DNA of 64,000 bases from Branchiostoma floridae (taxonomy: Eukaryota; Chordata; Leptocardii; Amphioxiformes; Branchiostomatidae): contig NC_049992.1 of assembly GCF_000003815.2 (NCBI RefSeq), positions 11,795,434 to 11,859,433 on the forward strand. Reading direction: 5' to 3'. Made by a program: the position numbers and the translations under genes. Position 1 is the first letter of the stretch; the number at the start of each line of letters is the position of its first letter. Under the pieces are notes generated by a model. It had not been told where the DNA came from. It saw only the letters and a list, made by a program, of their open reading frames with translations, and did no database searches. Below are positions 25,501 to 34,942 of this stretch, one piece after another.

Positions 25501-26804
25501 TTTTTATCTCACTGTGACTTGAATGCTAAGAAACGACAGAGTGCATTTCATAATATACCCTTTATTTTTTTTCACAAACTCGCCATGTGTCCATTTACAG
25601 TACTTCATACATTTCTTGCTACTCGCATGTATTGTACGCCCTGCTGCATTTCGACTGTGTTCGTACACGTTCTGCATGCCATATATCAAAGATCCAGCCA
25701 CCCTTCCTTGAGTTACACTGTTCACAAACAAAATACAAACACACGGTACTGAAACCAAAGCATACGTGACGTGACGTATTAAAGACGCCACAGCCGACAT
25801 TTTATGAAGATTTACATCAAGTGAAAACTTGAAATGCTATATATATATAGCTACATGTATGCACAGGCANNNNNNNNNNNNNNNNNNNNNNNNNNNNNNN
25901 NNNNNNNNNNNNNNNNNNNNNNNNNNNNNNNNNNNNNNNNNNNNNNNNNNNNNNNNNNNNNNNNNNNNNAATAGGGCTGAGACGCCTATTGACGGGCGCG
26001 ATCCTGCTCCTCGGTTCGGCATTCTCTGCCTGTCTGTGAATTGATTCCCGGGGCGCTTTGGACCTCATTCCCATACTATATTGATACCATCACTTCACCA
26101 TTGCATTTATAAGAATTATAAGATTCTGATCTTGTAGCCAAGCCTAATGATTTTCTGAAACGCTGCAAAACCCAGCCACCACTAGTTGCATTTATTTACG
26201 TGGAGCACCACAAGCTACGCGCTGCTAATGGGACATGCTTTTTCAGTTCAGACTGGGAAGGAGTTGTGAAACGCCACTTGGCAGAAAGGTGGCCCAGAAT
26301 GTGTACTAGAGCATAGGCTATTTCATGTTCCGTGGCGCAACCGTTATTGTTACTTTCCGAACGATTTTCGTGTCGACTACGTGCAATTCGGGTTGACGGC
26401 GGCCATTGGGGGAAAAGGAAAAGGGCGGGGGAAAAGCGGAATTACTCTGGGGGTAAAGAGGAATGACGGGGGCACAGATGAAGTACAGCGGGGGTTAAGA
26501 GGAAGTCCGGGGGAAAAGGTGAACGGGTAGGGGGAAAAGCAGAAGGAGGTAGGTGGGGGTGTCCAGGATCTGTGCCTGTAAATTTCATGCGAGCAAAAAA
26601 CATCTGGTCTAAATGAAACTGAGCACTGACAGCCACAACATTCTATTGCTTTGCGTCCACCTTAAACAGCCTTAAAGAATGACAACAAACCCGTGCCTTT
26701 GCCGAGGCTGGGTAACCGTTCTGCAGCGGGAGCAGAGTGTCTCTCTCGTCGGACGATTCCTGGTCCTCGTCGGTACTCACCACGGCATAGCCCGCTGCAC
26801 TCAT
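10232..26804 (-). CDS. MME-like: Neprilysin-family (M13) membrane zinc metallopeptidase, whole gene
   Basis: A type II membrane ectopeptidase of the NEP/ECE family that cleaves peptides at the cell surface. Twenty in-frame exon pieces were traced from candidate ATG 26804 to stop 10232-10234. The order is a short acidic cytosolic tail, a membrane segment, the Cys-rich M13_N domain, then the catalytic M13 domain ending CEVW, the family's Cys-x-x-Trp end. Catalytic HELTH, ENIAD and VNAYY motifs are all intact, so activity is expected. Gaps at 21494-21593, 19393-19531 and 13678-13777 interrupt the coding sequence. The ending and overall match favour neprilysin/MMEL over ECE, but subfamily is not settled by eye. 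Introns hold several MITEs and no other gene. Confidence 0.92.
11386..11436. repeat. (TA)n microsatellite
   Basis: About 25 TA units lie 12 bases downstream of the ENIAD exon donor, within an intron of the M13 peptidase gene. Confidence 0.95.
13040..13271. mobile_element. Fold-back MITE in a peptidase intron
   Basis: Inverted arms of about 95 bp run from TGTAACATAC... through CCACCAGGTGCCATTATA and GAGGCCTTCTCAAGATTGTC to the mirror image ending at 13271. The central 70 bp are nearly perfect. The spacer is AT-rich. No coding capacity is present. Confidence 0.8.
13678..13777. other. Assembly gap (100 N)
   Basis: The expected M13 exon between [11 protein letters not shown] and LELRADDYF probably lies here. 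The round length suggests a placeholder of unknown true size. Confidence 0.95.
13913..19137 (-). CDS. M13 peptidase: central M13_N exons
   Basis: Exons in transcript order: 19137-19055, 18703-18503, 17217-17035, 15902-15816, 15229-15096, 14645-14426 and 14011-13913. Signature stretches are [13 protein letters not shown] (family GLPxRDYY), [18 protein letters not shown] and [16 protein letters not shown] (family LxWMDxxTxxxAxxK). The exon that should carry the A-x-K-x-x-I-G-Y-P segment is absent between 13913 and 13572 and presumably lies in the gap 13678-13777. Phases on both sides are 0, so its length should be a multiple of three. Several N-glycosylation sequons (NAT, NSS, NKS, NWT) suit an ectodomain. 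Confidence 0.9.
16345..16463. other. Assembly gap (119 N)
   Basis: The gap is inside an intron of the M13 peptidase. The flanking exons join in frame without needing sequence from it. Confidence 0.95.
17262..17402. repeat. CATT/CCAT tetranucleotide minisatellite
   Basis: Imperfect tandem runs of CATTCATTC and CCATCCATC fill this intron stretch just upstream (in gene orientation) of the GLPDRDYY exon. Open frames through it are low-complexity artefacts. Confidence 0.9.
17949..18332. mobile_element. Inverted-repeat element in a peptidase intron
   Basis: The left end AGGTGCTAGAATGTTCTTAG, followed by GCTGAAGGGCAAGCTGAGC, is mirrored at the right end (GCTCAGCTTGCCCTTC...AACATTCTAGCACCT). Arms are about 55 bp with mismatches. 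No clear target duplication was seen. Probably an old MITE. Confidence 0.65.
19350..22101 (-). CDS. M13 peptidase: N-terminal and membrane-anchor exons
   Basis: Exon 22101-22006 starts with ATG directly after a TTTCTGCAG acceptor and encodes an acidic tail ([15 protein letters not shown]...). Exon 21683 to 21594 encodes basic residues then [11 protein letters not shown], the start of the signal-anchor helix, and runs into the gap at 21593. A piece at 19553-19532 encodes VCLTPH(C), the first conserved M13 Cys region, and runs into the gap at 19531. Piece 19392-19350 ([13 protein letters not shown]) emerges from the same gap. The exons for the DFYxYACGxW region are therefore missing from the assembly. 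Confidence 0.82.
19393..19531. other. Assembly gap (139 N)
   Basis: Peptidase coding sequence enters the gap from both sides (LWAENQQVM on one side, VCLTPH on the other), so M13_N exons are missing here. Confidence 0.95.
19781..19846 (+). mobile_element. LINE 3' end fragment
   Basis: ATAATCCGCTGCTGCCTGAG...GCTGGTGTGTTATGCCGAAA closely resembles the 3' UTR of the CR1-like LINE at 34848-34924. Only the tail is present, as in a strongly 5'-truncated copy. Confidence 0.7.
19851..20028. mobile_element. TA-flanked palindromic MITE (CAGTCAAACCTGT ends)
   Basis: The terminal inverted repeats CAGTCAAACCTGT and ACAGGTTTGACTG are flanked by TA on both sides. The interior repeats GGCCACCTGTCTATAGTGGCC-like units. 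TA duplication suggests a Tc1/mariner-related non-autonomous element. An analogous 176-bp element with CAGTGGAAGC ends sits at 44061-44236. Confidence 0.8.
20101..20138. repeat. (TTTTG)n microsatellite
   Basis: About seven tandem TTTTG units in an intron of the peptidase gene. Confidence 0.95.
21494..21593. other. Assembly gap (100 N)
   Basis: The transmembrane exon of the M13 peptidase runs into this gap at 21594, so the rest of the anchor helix is hidden here. Confidence 0.95.
21922..21944. repeat. (CA)n microsatellite
   Basis: A short CA run in an intron of the peptidase gene. Confidence 0.9.
22131..22382. mobile_element. TAGCCTGG-ended MITE next to the peptidase start exon
   Basis: The ends TAGCCTGGGCACCAT and ATGGTTACCAGGCTA form an inverted repeat. 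ATGTCAAT is duplicated on both sides (22123-22130 and 22383-22390), an 8-bp target duplication of hAT type. The insertion lies only about 25 bp upstream of the ATG-bearing exon at 22101, close to its branch-point region. Confidence 0.82.
22542..22602. repeat. Short inverted repeat
   Basis: TATATCCAGAGATAT (22542-22556) and its exact reverse complement (22588-22602) are separated by 31 bp. No function is evident. Confidence 0.7.
22837..23099. repeat. Direct duplication, about 82 bp, offset 181 bp
   Basis: Two diverged direct copies, at about 22837-22918 and 23018-23099, share AAAATGTTCTTTGTTTG and GTCAATCAAAAGTATGT. They lie in intron 1 of the peptidase model. The origin is unclear. Confidence 0.7.
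24881..26566. mobile_element. Long inverted-repeat element with C/G-run arms
   Basis: The left arm from about 24881 and the right arm up to about 26566 are near-perfect reverse complements over roughly 340 bp. Similarity continues patchily inward, for example TAGGCGTCTCAGCCC at about 25460 against GGGCTGAGACGCCTA at about 25974. The outer 190 bp consist of pyrimidine blocks with many CCCCC runs, which could form G-quadruplexes on the other strand. The centre holds the gap 25870-25969. No transposase was seen. Whether this is a transposon or another fold-back structure is open. Confidence 0.75.
25870..25969. other. Assembly gap (100 N)
   Basis: The gap is inside the long inverted-repeat element, where assembly would be expected to fail. 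Confidence 0.95.
26781..26804 (-). CDS. Candidate first coding exon of the M13 peptidase
   Basis: On the - strand an ATG at 26804 opens eight codons (MSAAGYAV) ending exactly at a strong donor GTG|GTGAGT. The phase is 0, which joins in frame to the exon at 22101, itself starting on ATG after an acceptor. The surrounding 26660-26950 is GC- and CpG-rich, as expected of a promoter. If translation starts at 22101 instead, this is a 5' UTR exon. Without transcript data the link is inference. Confidence 0.5.
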
Positions 26805-29800
26805 CACACCCTGGTCTTACCGCGCATTCTCCTCCAAAACACCACGACTCGACCAGGATATCTGACAGCCTTGTGCTTCCCTGGAGCACTGATTACTAGA
26901 GCTAAAGTCACACCGTGAAAAACTCAGCTCCGACTCAGTTTTAGGCTCAGTTTGAGCGCATGAGCTCGATCAGCGACCCTCAACTTTTAGTGTTCTGGAA
27001 GGGTGAACGCTCTGAATAGACACTAAAACACTCACAGTCTCGCTCCCAATCTCTGTCTGGTATCAGTAAACAAAACCAGGATGTTCCTACGTGGACGACC
27101 GGTGAGAAAGTCGTCAGTTGCCGTGACAAAACACTCCGGTCCACCTGAGCTTCCCATCCCCACTAGGTCTGTTACCTTTGACCTTTTAAGTGGGCGCGTC
27201 GAAATCTGATAGGGGGAGGGACTTTTTCTGAATTTATTTTTACAACATTTTTATTAGTATTGATGTCTTTCAAATAAAACACTACTTACAAGTGTTATCT
27301 CCTGGTATTGATAATATATAACGTTATTTGGGATTTTTCATTTTCTATTGGATTCGCGGTTGTAAAATAGTGTAACAACAGCAATGCCCTGTAACAAAAA
27401 CTAACATGTTACATATTCCCAAGATACAACGTTATGTATTATAGGAATGTTCCACAAAGTAATGTTACATATTACACTTAAGATGGGTGTGCATATTTGC
27501 TAGTATCATATTTCGATATCAAATAATCATACATATTCCAAGACACAAATCATTACCTGGTAAACTGGCGTCTAGTACAAGACCGTACAAATATCGCGTA
27601 ACTTCCTTGTCGCGAAAGTAACGTTAACGTTATCAGTAACTTTCTCCACTGATCATGAACAGATGTTTTGTTATTTTAATGTGGACTAGCTATGGATTTT
27701 TCGGAGCAACCAGGACGGTGGCAACTTGCACCGGCACCCCTATCACTCGCTCAAGCCCCTCCCCCAAAACAAAACACCAAGATTGTCAACAACTTCATCC
27801 AACAGGTGCCGGTCAACAGTTTCGTTCTGTGATTTATACAATCACCTGGAGAAACAAGACTCCAACTTTGTTACAGCTCAAATTTCCGAGCTGCTGTCAA
27901 AATAGGCGGGTCATAAATGTGCCAAATGCCGTGCGTGCTCGGGTCAAGAGACTGCTGCGCGGACGAAACGCCAGTTACGATGACCACTAAGCGGTTTGTA
28001 GTCCAGTTAAGGTTTCCCTCGGGATGCCCATATCAATATTACGACACGTATAATCAATATCATACCACCATACACATTTAACAACCAGTAACCCCTCTAA
28101 TGATTCAGATGAGCTGTCAAACGATTCAGAGAAAGACGGTCTGCCTGTTTACCTTTTTAACTGCTGCGGTGTTAAGTGTCGTCCTGGGAAAAATGGCCTA
28201 CAGGGTCATGTTCAGTCTGATGACAGGAATTAATTCAACCCCCTGCTGTGGATTTGGCGCGCACGTCGTTTGTCCGTGGGCGGAATTTGACGTACCCCCT
28301 TAAGAGGGCCCCTTCACAGTCCCGAACAGGAGGCGTGAGCGCCGGCTGTATGAGTATGGAGTCTCAACAGGAAAACCTCACGTGATATTGCTACTGCATG
28401 TTTATGGATGGCAAAGGAGAGTGGTCTGGAAATATTTGTCTATAGGGGCGTATAGCCGTTTGCGCCGACAGGCTCTGATGAAGCTATAAGTATTGAGTAT
28501 GCACCACTTGAGCACTGGGCCATTTAAATCTAATAAGTGGTTTGTCGTACATTTATTCAGTTCTTCCTTAATTTATTAGAGCTTTTCATGAAGAACAGCG
28601 CCACGGTGCCCTTAAAGCAGCCCCTTCAGATTTATGGCTTGAGGACCAAAGTGTACATACGTACACGTGTTCTGTACAGACCAAAACTGTAACGCCAACA
28701 ACATGCTGTCGTGCCATGTACAGTATCTACACCAGTAACAGCTGTGTGTGAGGAGAACATTACTAACTCACTGTAGCGATCGTTGGTGTTGTACAACAGG
28801 TGGAAACTCTCTCAGTTAAGTTTACATTCCATTTTATGACGGCAGATTTTTCAAAAGGTTGTAGAGAATCTGTCACTAAAGCAATGCCGTGACCATCAAA
28901 AGGTATTTTCGTTACTATGCACATTGGGTTTCACGTGCTTTGACTATAGCTACTAGTATTTCTCGTGCCTCTTCATGATCTTAACTCCCTGAATGAAGAG
29001 AGGACATTTCCCTAGCCGCCGCGCGAAAATGTCAGACATGTGTCTCCCATCGCAGCTGCTGCCACAAGTGACAAATAATAGCTTACTTGGAATATCTAAA
29101 CTCAGAAACTGATATGCAAGAACGCGCATTACTCGGATAGCTAGACGGCTAAATGCGGTCTGGGTTTTATTACCTAATGCTGGGCTCACGAACTCACGAC
29201 ACGAGATCGTAAATATTGTTGAACCGCATGTGCAGTTACCCCGGTTACTAATCTTTTGTATCATGTTTTTCAATTGGTTTCCCACCACGACATCCCTGTA
29301 ACCATATTTGAGTAATAACTTCTCTCCATATTGAATGTTTGACGCCACCGTGTCGTATTTCGTGTCTCGTTAACGTGCTTTCAGAGTCTGACAGAAATGG
29401 ACCAGTGATGTAGAAAATTTCTGACCACGTGCGACGTCAAATAGCAATTCCTTATAATAAAAAAAACGTTTTCCCTAAAGCAATAGCAGTGCTTGCCCGG
29501 ATGAGGACATTAATTGATAACTACAGACAGTATGACCTTGGGAAAAGTGGCCAGCATTCCAAAGTTGGAAGTTGAACTTGTTTTGAACTTCGTTTGTCAC
29601 GTAAAAAGAGCGAAGTAAACGACTCAACTATCAGGAAAATGTAAACTTGCGACATCTGGCGACACCTCAGACCCTGGTAGACTGTCACGTTTCTTGATAC
29701 TGCTAGGATTATGTGACAACGTTGTGACTGTATTGGCCATATATGAGATATACATGAAAACTATACCCTTCTTCTTTCGAAAGTAGGAACAGTGATGGTG

Positions 29801-31181
29801 TACATGCCTTTTGCGGACTTTAACCGTTTTGTTACTTGTCAGAAATCCTTCAAGGTTTTCTAGCTTTTTCATCTTGTGATAGTCATATGGATGACAAGCG
29901 AACTCTTCTCATATCACAAGCATTTTTCGCCGTGTGTACCAATTTAATCCTATGAATGCCATATGTTCTTTATGGTTGATCATGGATAATAGTGTCATAT
30001 TGCCTACGTGGGCCGTCTGCTTGTAGCCTGTCCGTTTAAGGTTGCTTGTTGACGATGCTAGTATTGCTGAGAAAGTTACTGACAGAACACAAGACTCCAG
30101 CAGACTTAATGTGGCTATGATAATAGCCCAGGACGTGCGCATTTCCCTGGATCCACCGACTGATATTATTCTATTTGTGCACGTTTCTGGGATTTACTTT
30201 CAGCCGTTCCAAGTCCAGATGAGACTGCAAGTCTAGACCAGGAAATACCGCATATTAACGTCAGCCGTGACTTTCAGACAAAATACTTTGATCCCATATA
30301 GTCCTCCCAATAGCTTTGAAATGTCAACGACAGCATGTGTCGCGTTTGTTTTTCGATTGAGATTTTTCTTTCACAATGGCGTCAAGAATGTCAGAAATCG
30401 TTCGTGCTTCGTAGTAAAAACGCCACTCTGCAACTACGGTTGTAGCTGCAGCACATGACACAGATTGACTCAGTAGTACATATTAAAGTACTGGGGTTGA
30501 CCAATAGCTTTACGTAATGCCACGATGTCGTCTTTCATGCTCATTCTCCCTCTCCTTCCATCCATCATTTACTCTCTTCCTTGGACCATGCCATCATTCT
30601 GTTTGGTCAGCTGAAGTTGTCAATCAAAATTCGGATACGAAACATTTCTTCCACCTTTATACATGTAGTAGAATGATCGCTCAGGTTCCCATGTCAGCAT
30701 TTCATAAAATTGTAATTTATGAACATGTGGTTATGATCTGCATATTTACAATAACGAATCGGGGCGCGTTTGTAATACACCTCCATACAAGGATGCAGCA
30801 TTAAGTTAACCTTCCGATTGGCACTGAGATTGAGATTCACAAAAACAGTCTCCATGCAGAACCGATCCTCAACCTTGCATTGTCATGGCCGGAAGTACAT
30901 TTGAGCTACCAATCGTCACCCAAAGCCACCCCATACATCAAAAAGCGGTGCTGATGCTGTGTCTAGAGTTTCGCAAACGATCCTCTCATATGTCCCAGCG
31001 TTTCCAGAACTACGTCATCACCAAACCGAGAAGAGTAATTGAAAACGTAAATCGAATCGCGGTCATCTCCGCAGGTTCTCGTCAGTAACGCTGGCGCTTA
31101 TGTTCTTGCGTGCTTGAAGTAAATTGAGATACAGATCTCCTAATTACAAAAGAAACAAGGTATGTTGTTTTAGCAAGTAGG
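26805..31181. other. No gene recognised; upstream flank of the peptidase gene
   Basis: 26805-27200 is GC-rich and probably contains the peptidase promoter. Beyond that, open frames such as those near 27655, 28100, 28953 and 30517 show no family motif, no splice-consistent extension and ordinary length for chance. Nothing else was supported. Confidence 0.5.
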
Positions 31182-31627
31182 TGTTGATCAGCCAACCCAT
31201 CAATCTCTATAGGTGATGGTCGGATGACTCTGATCGTTTATCATGTAGACCTTACTATCCATGTAGAGGAACACAGTACAGTCACGACTTCTAGGGTTAC
31301 CTAGCTTTTGATCCAACATTAGTGAAGGTCGATTCGTGATTTTTAACTGAGAATACGCCGGGGAAGGAAAAATGCCGGGGGCAAGTACAAGCTTCCCGGC
31401 ATATATTCCTTTCCCGGCATTTTCCTTTCGCGGCATATTTTCCTTCTCCGGTGTATTCTCAGTTAAAAATCGCGAATCGACCTACACTAATGTTGGATCA
31501 AAAGCTAGGTAACCCTAGAAGTCGTGACTGTACTGTGTTCCTCTACATGGATAGTAAGGTCTACATGATAAACGATCAGAGTCATCCGACCATCACCTAT
31601 AGAGATTGATGGGTTGGCTGATCAACA
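31182..31627. repeat. Large near-perfect palindrome abutting a gap
   Basis: TGTTGATCAGCCAACCCATC at 31182 is mirrored exactly up to the last base before the gap (31627). Each arm is about 180 bp with only a few mismatches. The centre, about 31368-31445, is a short-period repeat of CCGG(G)CAT..CCTTTCC units. No ORF is conserved across it. The symmetry point is near 31404. Because the right arm ends exactly at the N run, the palindrome may extend further or may be an assembly fold-back. Confidence 0.85.
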
Positions 31628-31727
31628 NNNNNNNNNNNNNNNNNNNNNNNNNNNNNNNNNNNNNNNNNNNNNNNNNNNNNNNNNNNNNNNNNNNNNNNNN
31701 NNNNNNNNNNNNNNNNNNNNNNNNNNN
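31628..31727. other. Assembly gap (100 N)
   Basis: Starts at the outer edge of the 446-bp palindrome. Confidence 0.95.
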
Positions 31728-31839
31728 AAAAAAGTGGGGAATTGGGATTTTTTTTCCTTTTCTCCCTCCGTCCTCATCCCAATCAATAAAAAAAAAAAAC
31801 TTTACGCCCAATGCCCCAAGGAGAGGCCGGGTAAAAGGA

Positions 31840-31960
31840 GGCTATCGTTCCAGTCGTTTTTGAGTTATCTTGTTGACAGACTGAAACATACACACACACA
31901 AACACTACCGAAAAATATAACTTCCGTGACGCATTTCATGGAGGTAATAAAAAAGAACGG
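31840..31960. repeat. Old interspersed-repeat fragment
   Basis: CGTTTTTGAGTTATCTTGTT, GACAGACTGAAACATACACA and a following CACACA run resemble a class of old repeats common in marine invertebrate genomes that read 'gagttatc..gacagac..cacac..ccgaaaa'. Assignment is by remembered pattern only. Confidence 0.4.
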
Positions 31961-31999
31961 CAACTGTAACTCATTGATGATTGGACAATTTTATTTGCT

Positions 32000-33769
32000 T
32001 GGTTTGGACATGCTCAACAATCAACATCGTTAAACATTGAAGGCAGTACTTCCCAATACACCTAGGTGGCACTGCAGGTTAGTGCCGTTGGGCTGTTTCA
32101 TTTGTTACATATACAGGGTCCAATGTTATTCCATCTATCTGTGACGTCTTGAATGGAAACATTGTACATTTTCTCACAATATTGGCGTTTTGGGTTGTCT
32201 TAACTTTTTGGATACAAAAATACCCGATGCTAAATCACAGCAAAGCGTTTTCAATAACAAAATGATCGACCAAATGATGAACCCTACGTGCGCAATGCCC
32301 TGATTTACCTGACGATTCTGTGTTGTCTTCACAGGCCAGGGAAATAAATGAAAGAAATATGAAATGATGACGAAGCCATATGCATTTTGTCATCTGTGCG
32401 TCTGCCCTTATCCTTTTTGTTCAATGTCCGTTAAACTGTGTCTCTGTCTGGAACAATCGAAGGCTTCTTTCTGTCAAAATTAGCTCCGCTCCAGTTGTTT
32501 GATATTTGCGCAATGATGTATTTTCACGAGAATTATTTCCTAAATTCTATATTTACATTAATTTCACATGGCATCATTCTCCATTTTTTTTTCACCAAAT
32601 TCAGAAAATGCCACATGTATGCATCTGCTTCATCGGTAACCCACCCTGTCCATTATCGTGACTTTCCGCCCACAGGACAGAACTTATTTCTATAAGCAAG
32701 AATAGCTACATAGTGTGCCGGAGCCACGATACCTTTGGGCGGAGCTCATTTTTATAGTCTGTGTACTTTAGTATGTCATTCACGTTCTTCATTCTCCCAA
32801 TTCACCCCATACCTCGTAGTCCTCTTAAAGGCCCAAGTCTAATCCCTCTAAAGGAACCCCCATCTTCTGTTTTCATCTGCTTCCCACAGGCCTAGGGATA
32901 ATAAAGACTAAATAGAAGCTATGTTTGTAACGTCATCGCACGCCGGGAAAAGGTCAACATAAAAAGGTAATGTGCGACTGCTGCTCTAAGTGAGGGGCTG
33001 AGTTAATAGCCGCATAAATAAAGGTTGTCTTAAGAATTGCATCCCTCCATACATACGTATCTTAATGGACACAACTGAACACATTTGTCCAGTTGGAGTA
33101 CCACGCCGAAGGTCGGTTATACTGACACCGAATATGTCTAGATACAGACACGGATCCAGGAATTCATAGCAGCTCGGTATCATTATCTACTACAGTGTGC
33201 AATTATGCATAGCGTTACAATTAATTTCAAATCAAACCTCTATGTCACGCGCAGTAAAAATGTTGACAAAATTACGTGCTCTACTTTTATTCACAAATGG
33301 ACACTTAAAAGGAAAAGGATGAAACCTGATTTTGTTTTACTTTCTCTACACAACAGAAGCTCGTAAAAATCTCTGTGCGACCTTAACTGGCACCACAGTG
33401 ACACATAGAGCTAGAGTAAGCCCTTCATACAGGACCTCCAGCGACATAAAACCTACTAGATATTGTTGAGTGTTGTCTCTTATAAACGATTATAGTAGGG
33501 CTTTAAAGTATTTGATCATAAAGACAACACTGCACCTCTTGTCTCCAGATATCTGGATGTAGTTATGAACTGAATGTATTACTAGTATCTGCATCATATC
33601 GGACGATCAATATGACATGCATGTATCTTTATGCAGATATAAGAGTGGCGGACGAAATAACCTCAAACTAAAGGACTGGATCTCAGCTTAAAAGTTGTTA
33701 AATCTTCAAGTTGACTTTAATATTACTTGTCTGTTGCCACAAGGCGTAAAGGGAATTGCCTGGTTATCC
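32000..33769. other. No gene seen
   Basis: No exon, RNA gene or structured repeat was recognised in this intergenic stretch. Confidence 0.4.
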
Positions 33770-33778
33770 CAATTCTCC

Positions 33779-33885
33779 TAGCCTGGAATCCAGCCGTGTT
33801 GTGCTTTGGTCGCTCTGCTTTCTGCGTTGTCAGGAAGCGTAACTCTGGGCGCGACTCAAGCACAGCACGGCTGGATTCCAGGCTA
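33779..33885. mobile_element. Mini-MITE, 107 bp, TAGCCTGG family
   Basis: The terminal inverted repeats TAGCCTGGAATCCAGCCGTG and CACGGCTGGATTCCAGGCTA nearly fill the element. CAATTCTCC is duplicated on both sides (33770-33778 and 33886-33894). The TAGCCTGG ends are shared with 22131-22382. Confidence 0.88.
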
Positions 33886-34099
33886 CAATTCTCCTGTATC
33901 TATGTCAGACTGTGACTTAATAGTAGCTGTATAATTTTTGATTACCAAACCCTCTATGGTTATGAGCACAGCACGTGTTCTGTTTGTTATAGACAGATTT
34001 GTGTACACAATCTATTTATACAAATGTATTGAAAGTTAATGGTTGAACTCAAATCGGAACGACATATTGCACACTGTTATCTACAGAGCAAAATTATAG

Positions 34100-34942
34100 A
34101 TGTAATTATAGATGGCTTATGGAGTTCAATCCGGATAAATGTTATATCATGCACATAACAAACAAACGAACCCCAAATGTATCCCCCTACCAGTTCTGTG
34201 GTCAGACATTAGCAACCACAAAAACCCACCCATACCTCGGTGTTACATTAACAACTGGACTGAAGTGGGGTGTCCATGTTAACAAAATAACAACCAAGGC
34301 TAAACAGACACTGGGAGTAATCAAACGCAACTTGTGGGCATGCCCAGCCAGGGTAAAATCACTTGCATACACGTCACTGGTAAGACCAAATCTTGAATAT
34401 GCTGCAACAGTATGGGATCCGTATACAAAGAAAGACAAAGATAAACTGGAAAGGGTACAGAACCAAGCTGCCAGATTCTGTACAAACAACTACAGCAGAG
34501 ATGCTAGTGTTACCAAAATGAAAACAGATCTGCAGTGGACATCACTTGAAGACAGGAGGAAAATGTCCAGACTTTGTATGATGTACAAAATGACCAATAA
34601 ACTGGTGGACGTTCCGACTGATAAGTATCTAACACCAGCTCAAAAAAGAACTAGAAACAGTCATGCTTTCAAGTACCAGAGTTACCAACCTAGGATTGAT
34701 GTGTTCAAAAATTCCTATTTCCCCAGAACTATTGTAGAGTGGAATATGTTATCACCAAGCACAGTAGGGGCGTCTTCTCTGGATAGTTTCAGAGAACACT
34801 TGCATATAGATGTGCAAAAGGTAGGTGTGATGAGTCGTTCAGTGTAATATAACCAGCTGCTGCCGCGCCGCGTGCCTGCGAAGCTGGTGTGTTACGCCGA
34901 AGGGCGGTTATACCGGCTATATTGATACAGATACAGATACAG
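34100..34942 (+). mobile_element. 5'-truncated CR1-like LINE: end of reverse transcriptase plus 3' UTR
   Basis: An open frame ending at 34847 encodes the thumb-to-C-terminus part of a non-LTR reverse transcriptase: MEFNPDKCYIMHIT, then YLGVTLTTGLKW, RPNLEYAATVWDP and LERVQNQAARF, standard CR1/Jockey-clade motifs. The catalytic FADD block is missing because of truncation. The 3' UTR (AACCAGCTGCTGCC...GTGTTACGCCGAAGGGCGG) ends in three GATACA units, the short tandem tail typical of CR1-group elements. The intact frame suggests recent insertion, but the copy cannot move by itself. Confidence 0.9.

Noticed and set aside
27655..27990. 111-codon open frame on the + strand
   Set aside because: No family motif, no hydrophobic leader of convincing form and no splice-consistent partner; length is within chance.
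30517..30804. 95-codon open frame on the + strand
   Set aside because: Low-complexity Ser/His/Phe composition and no recognised domain.
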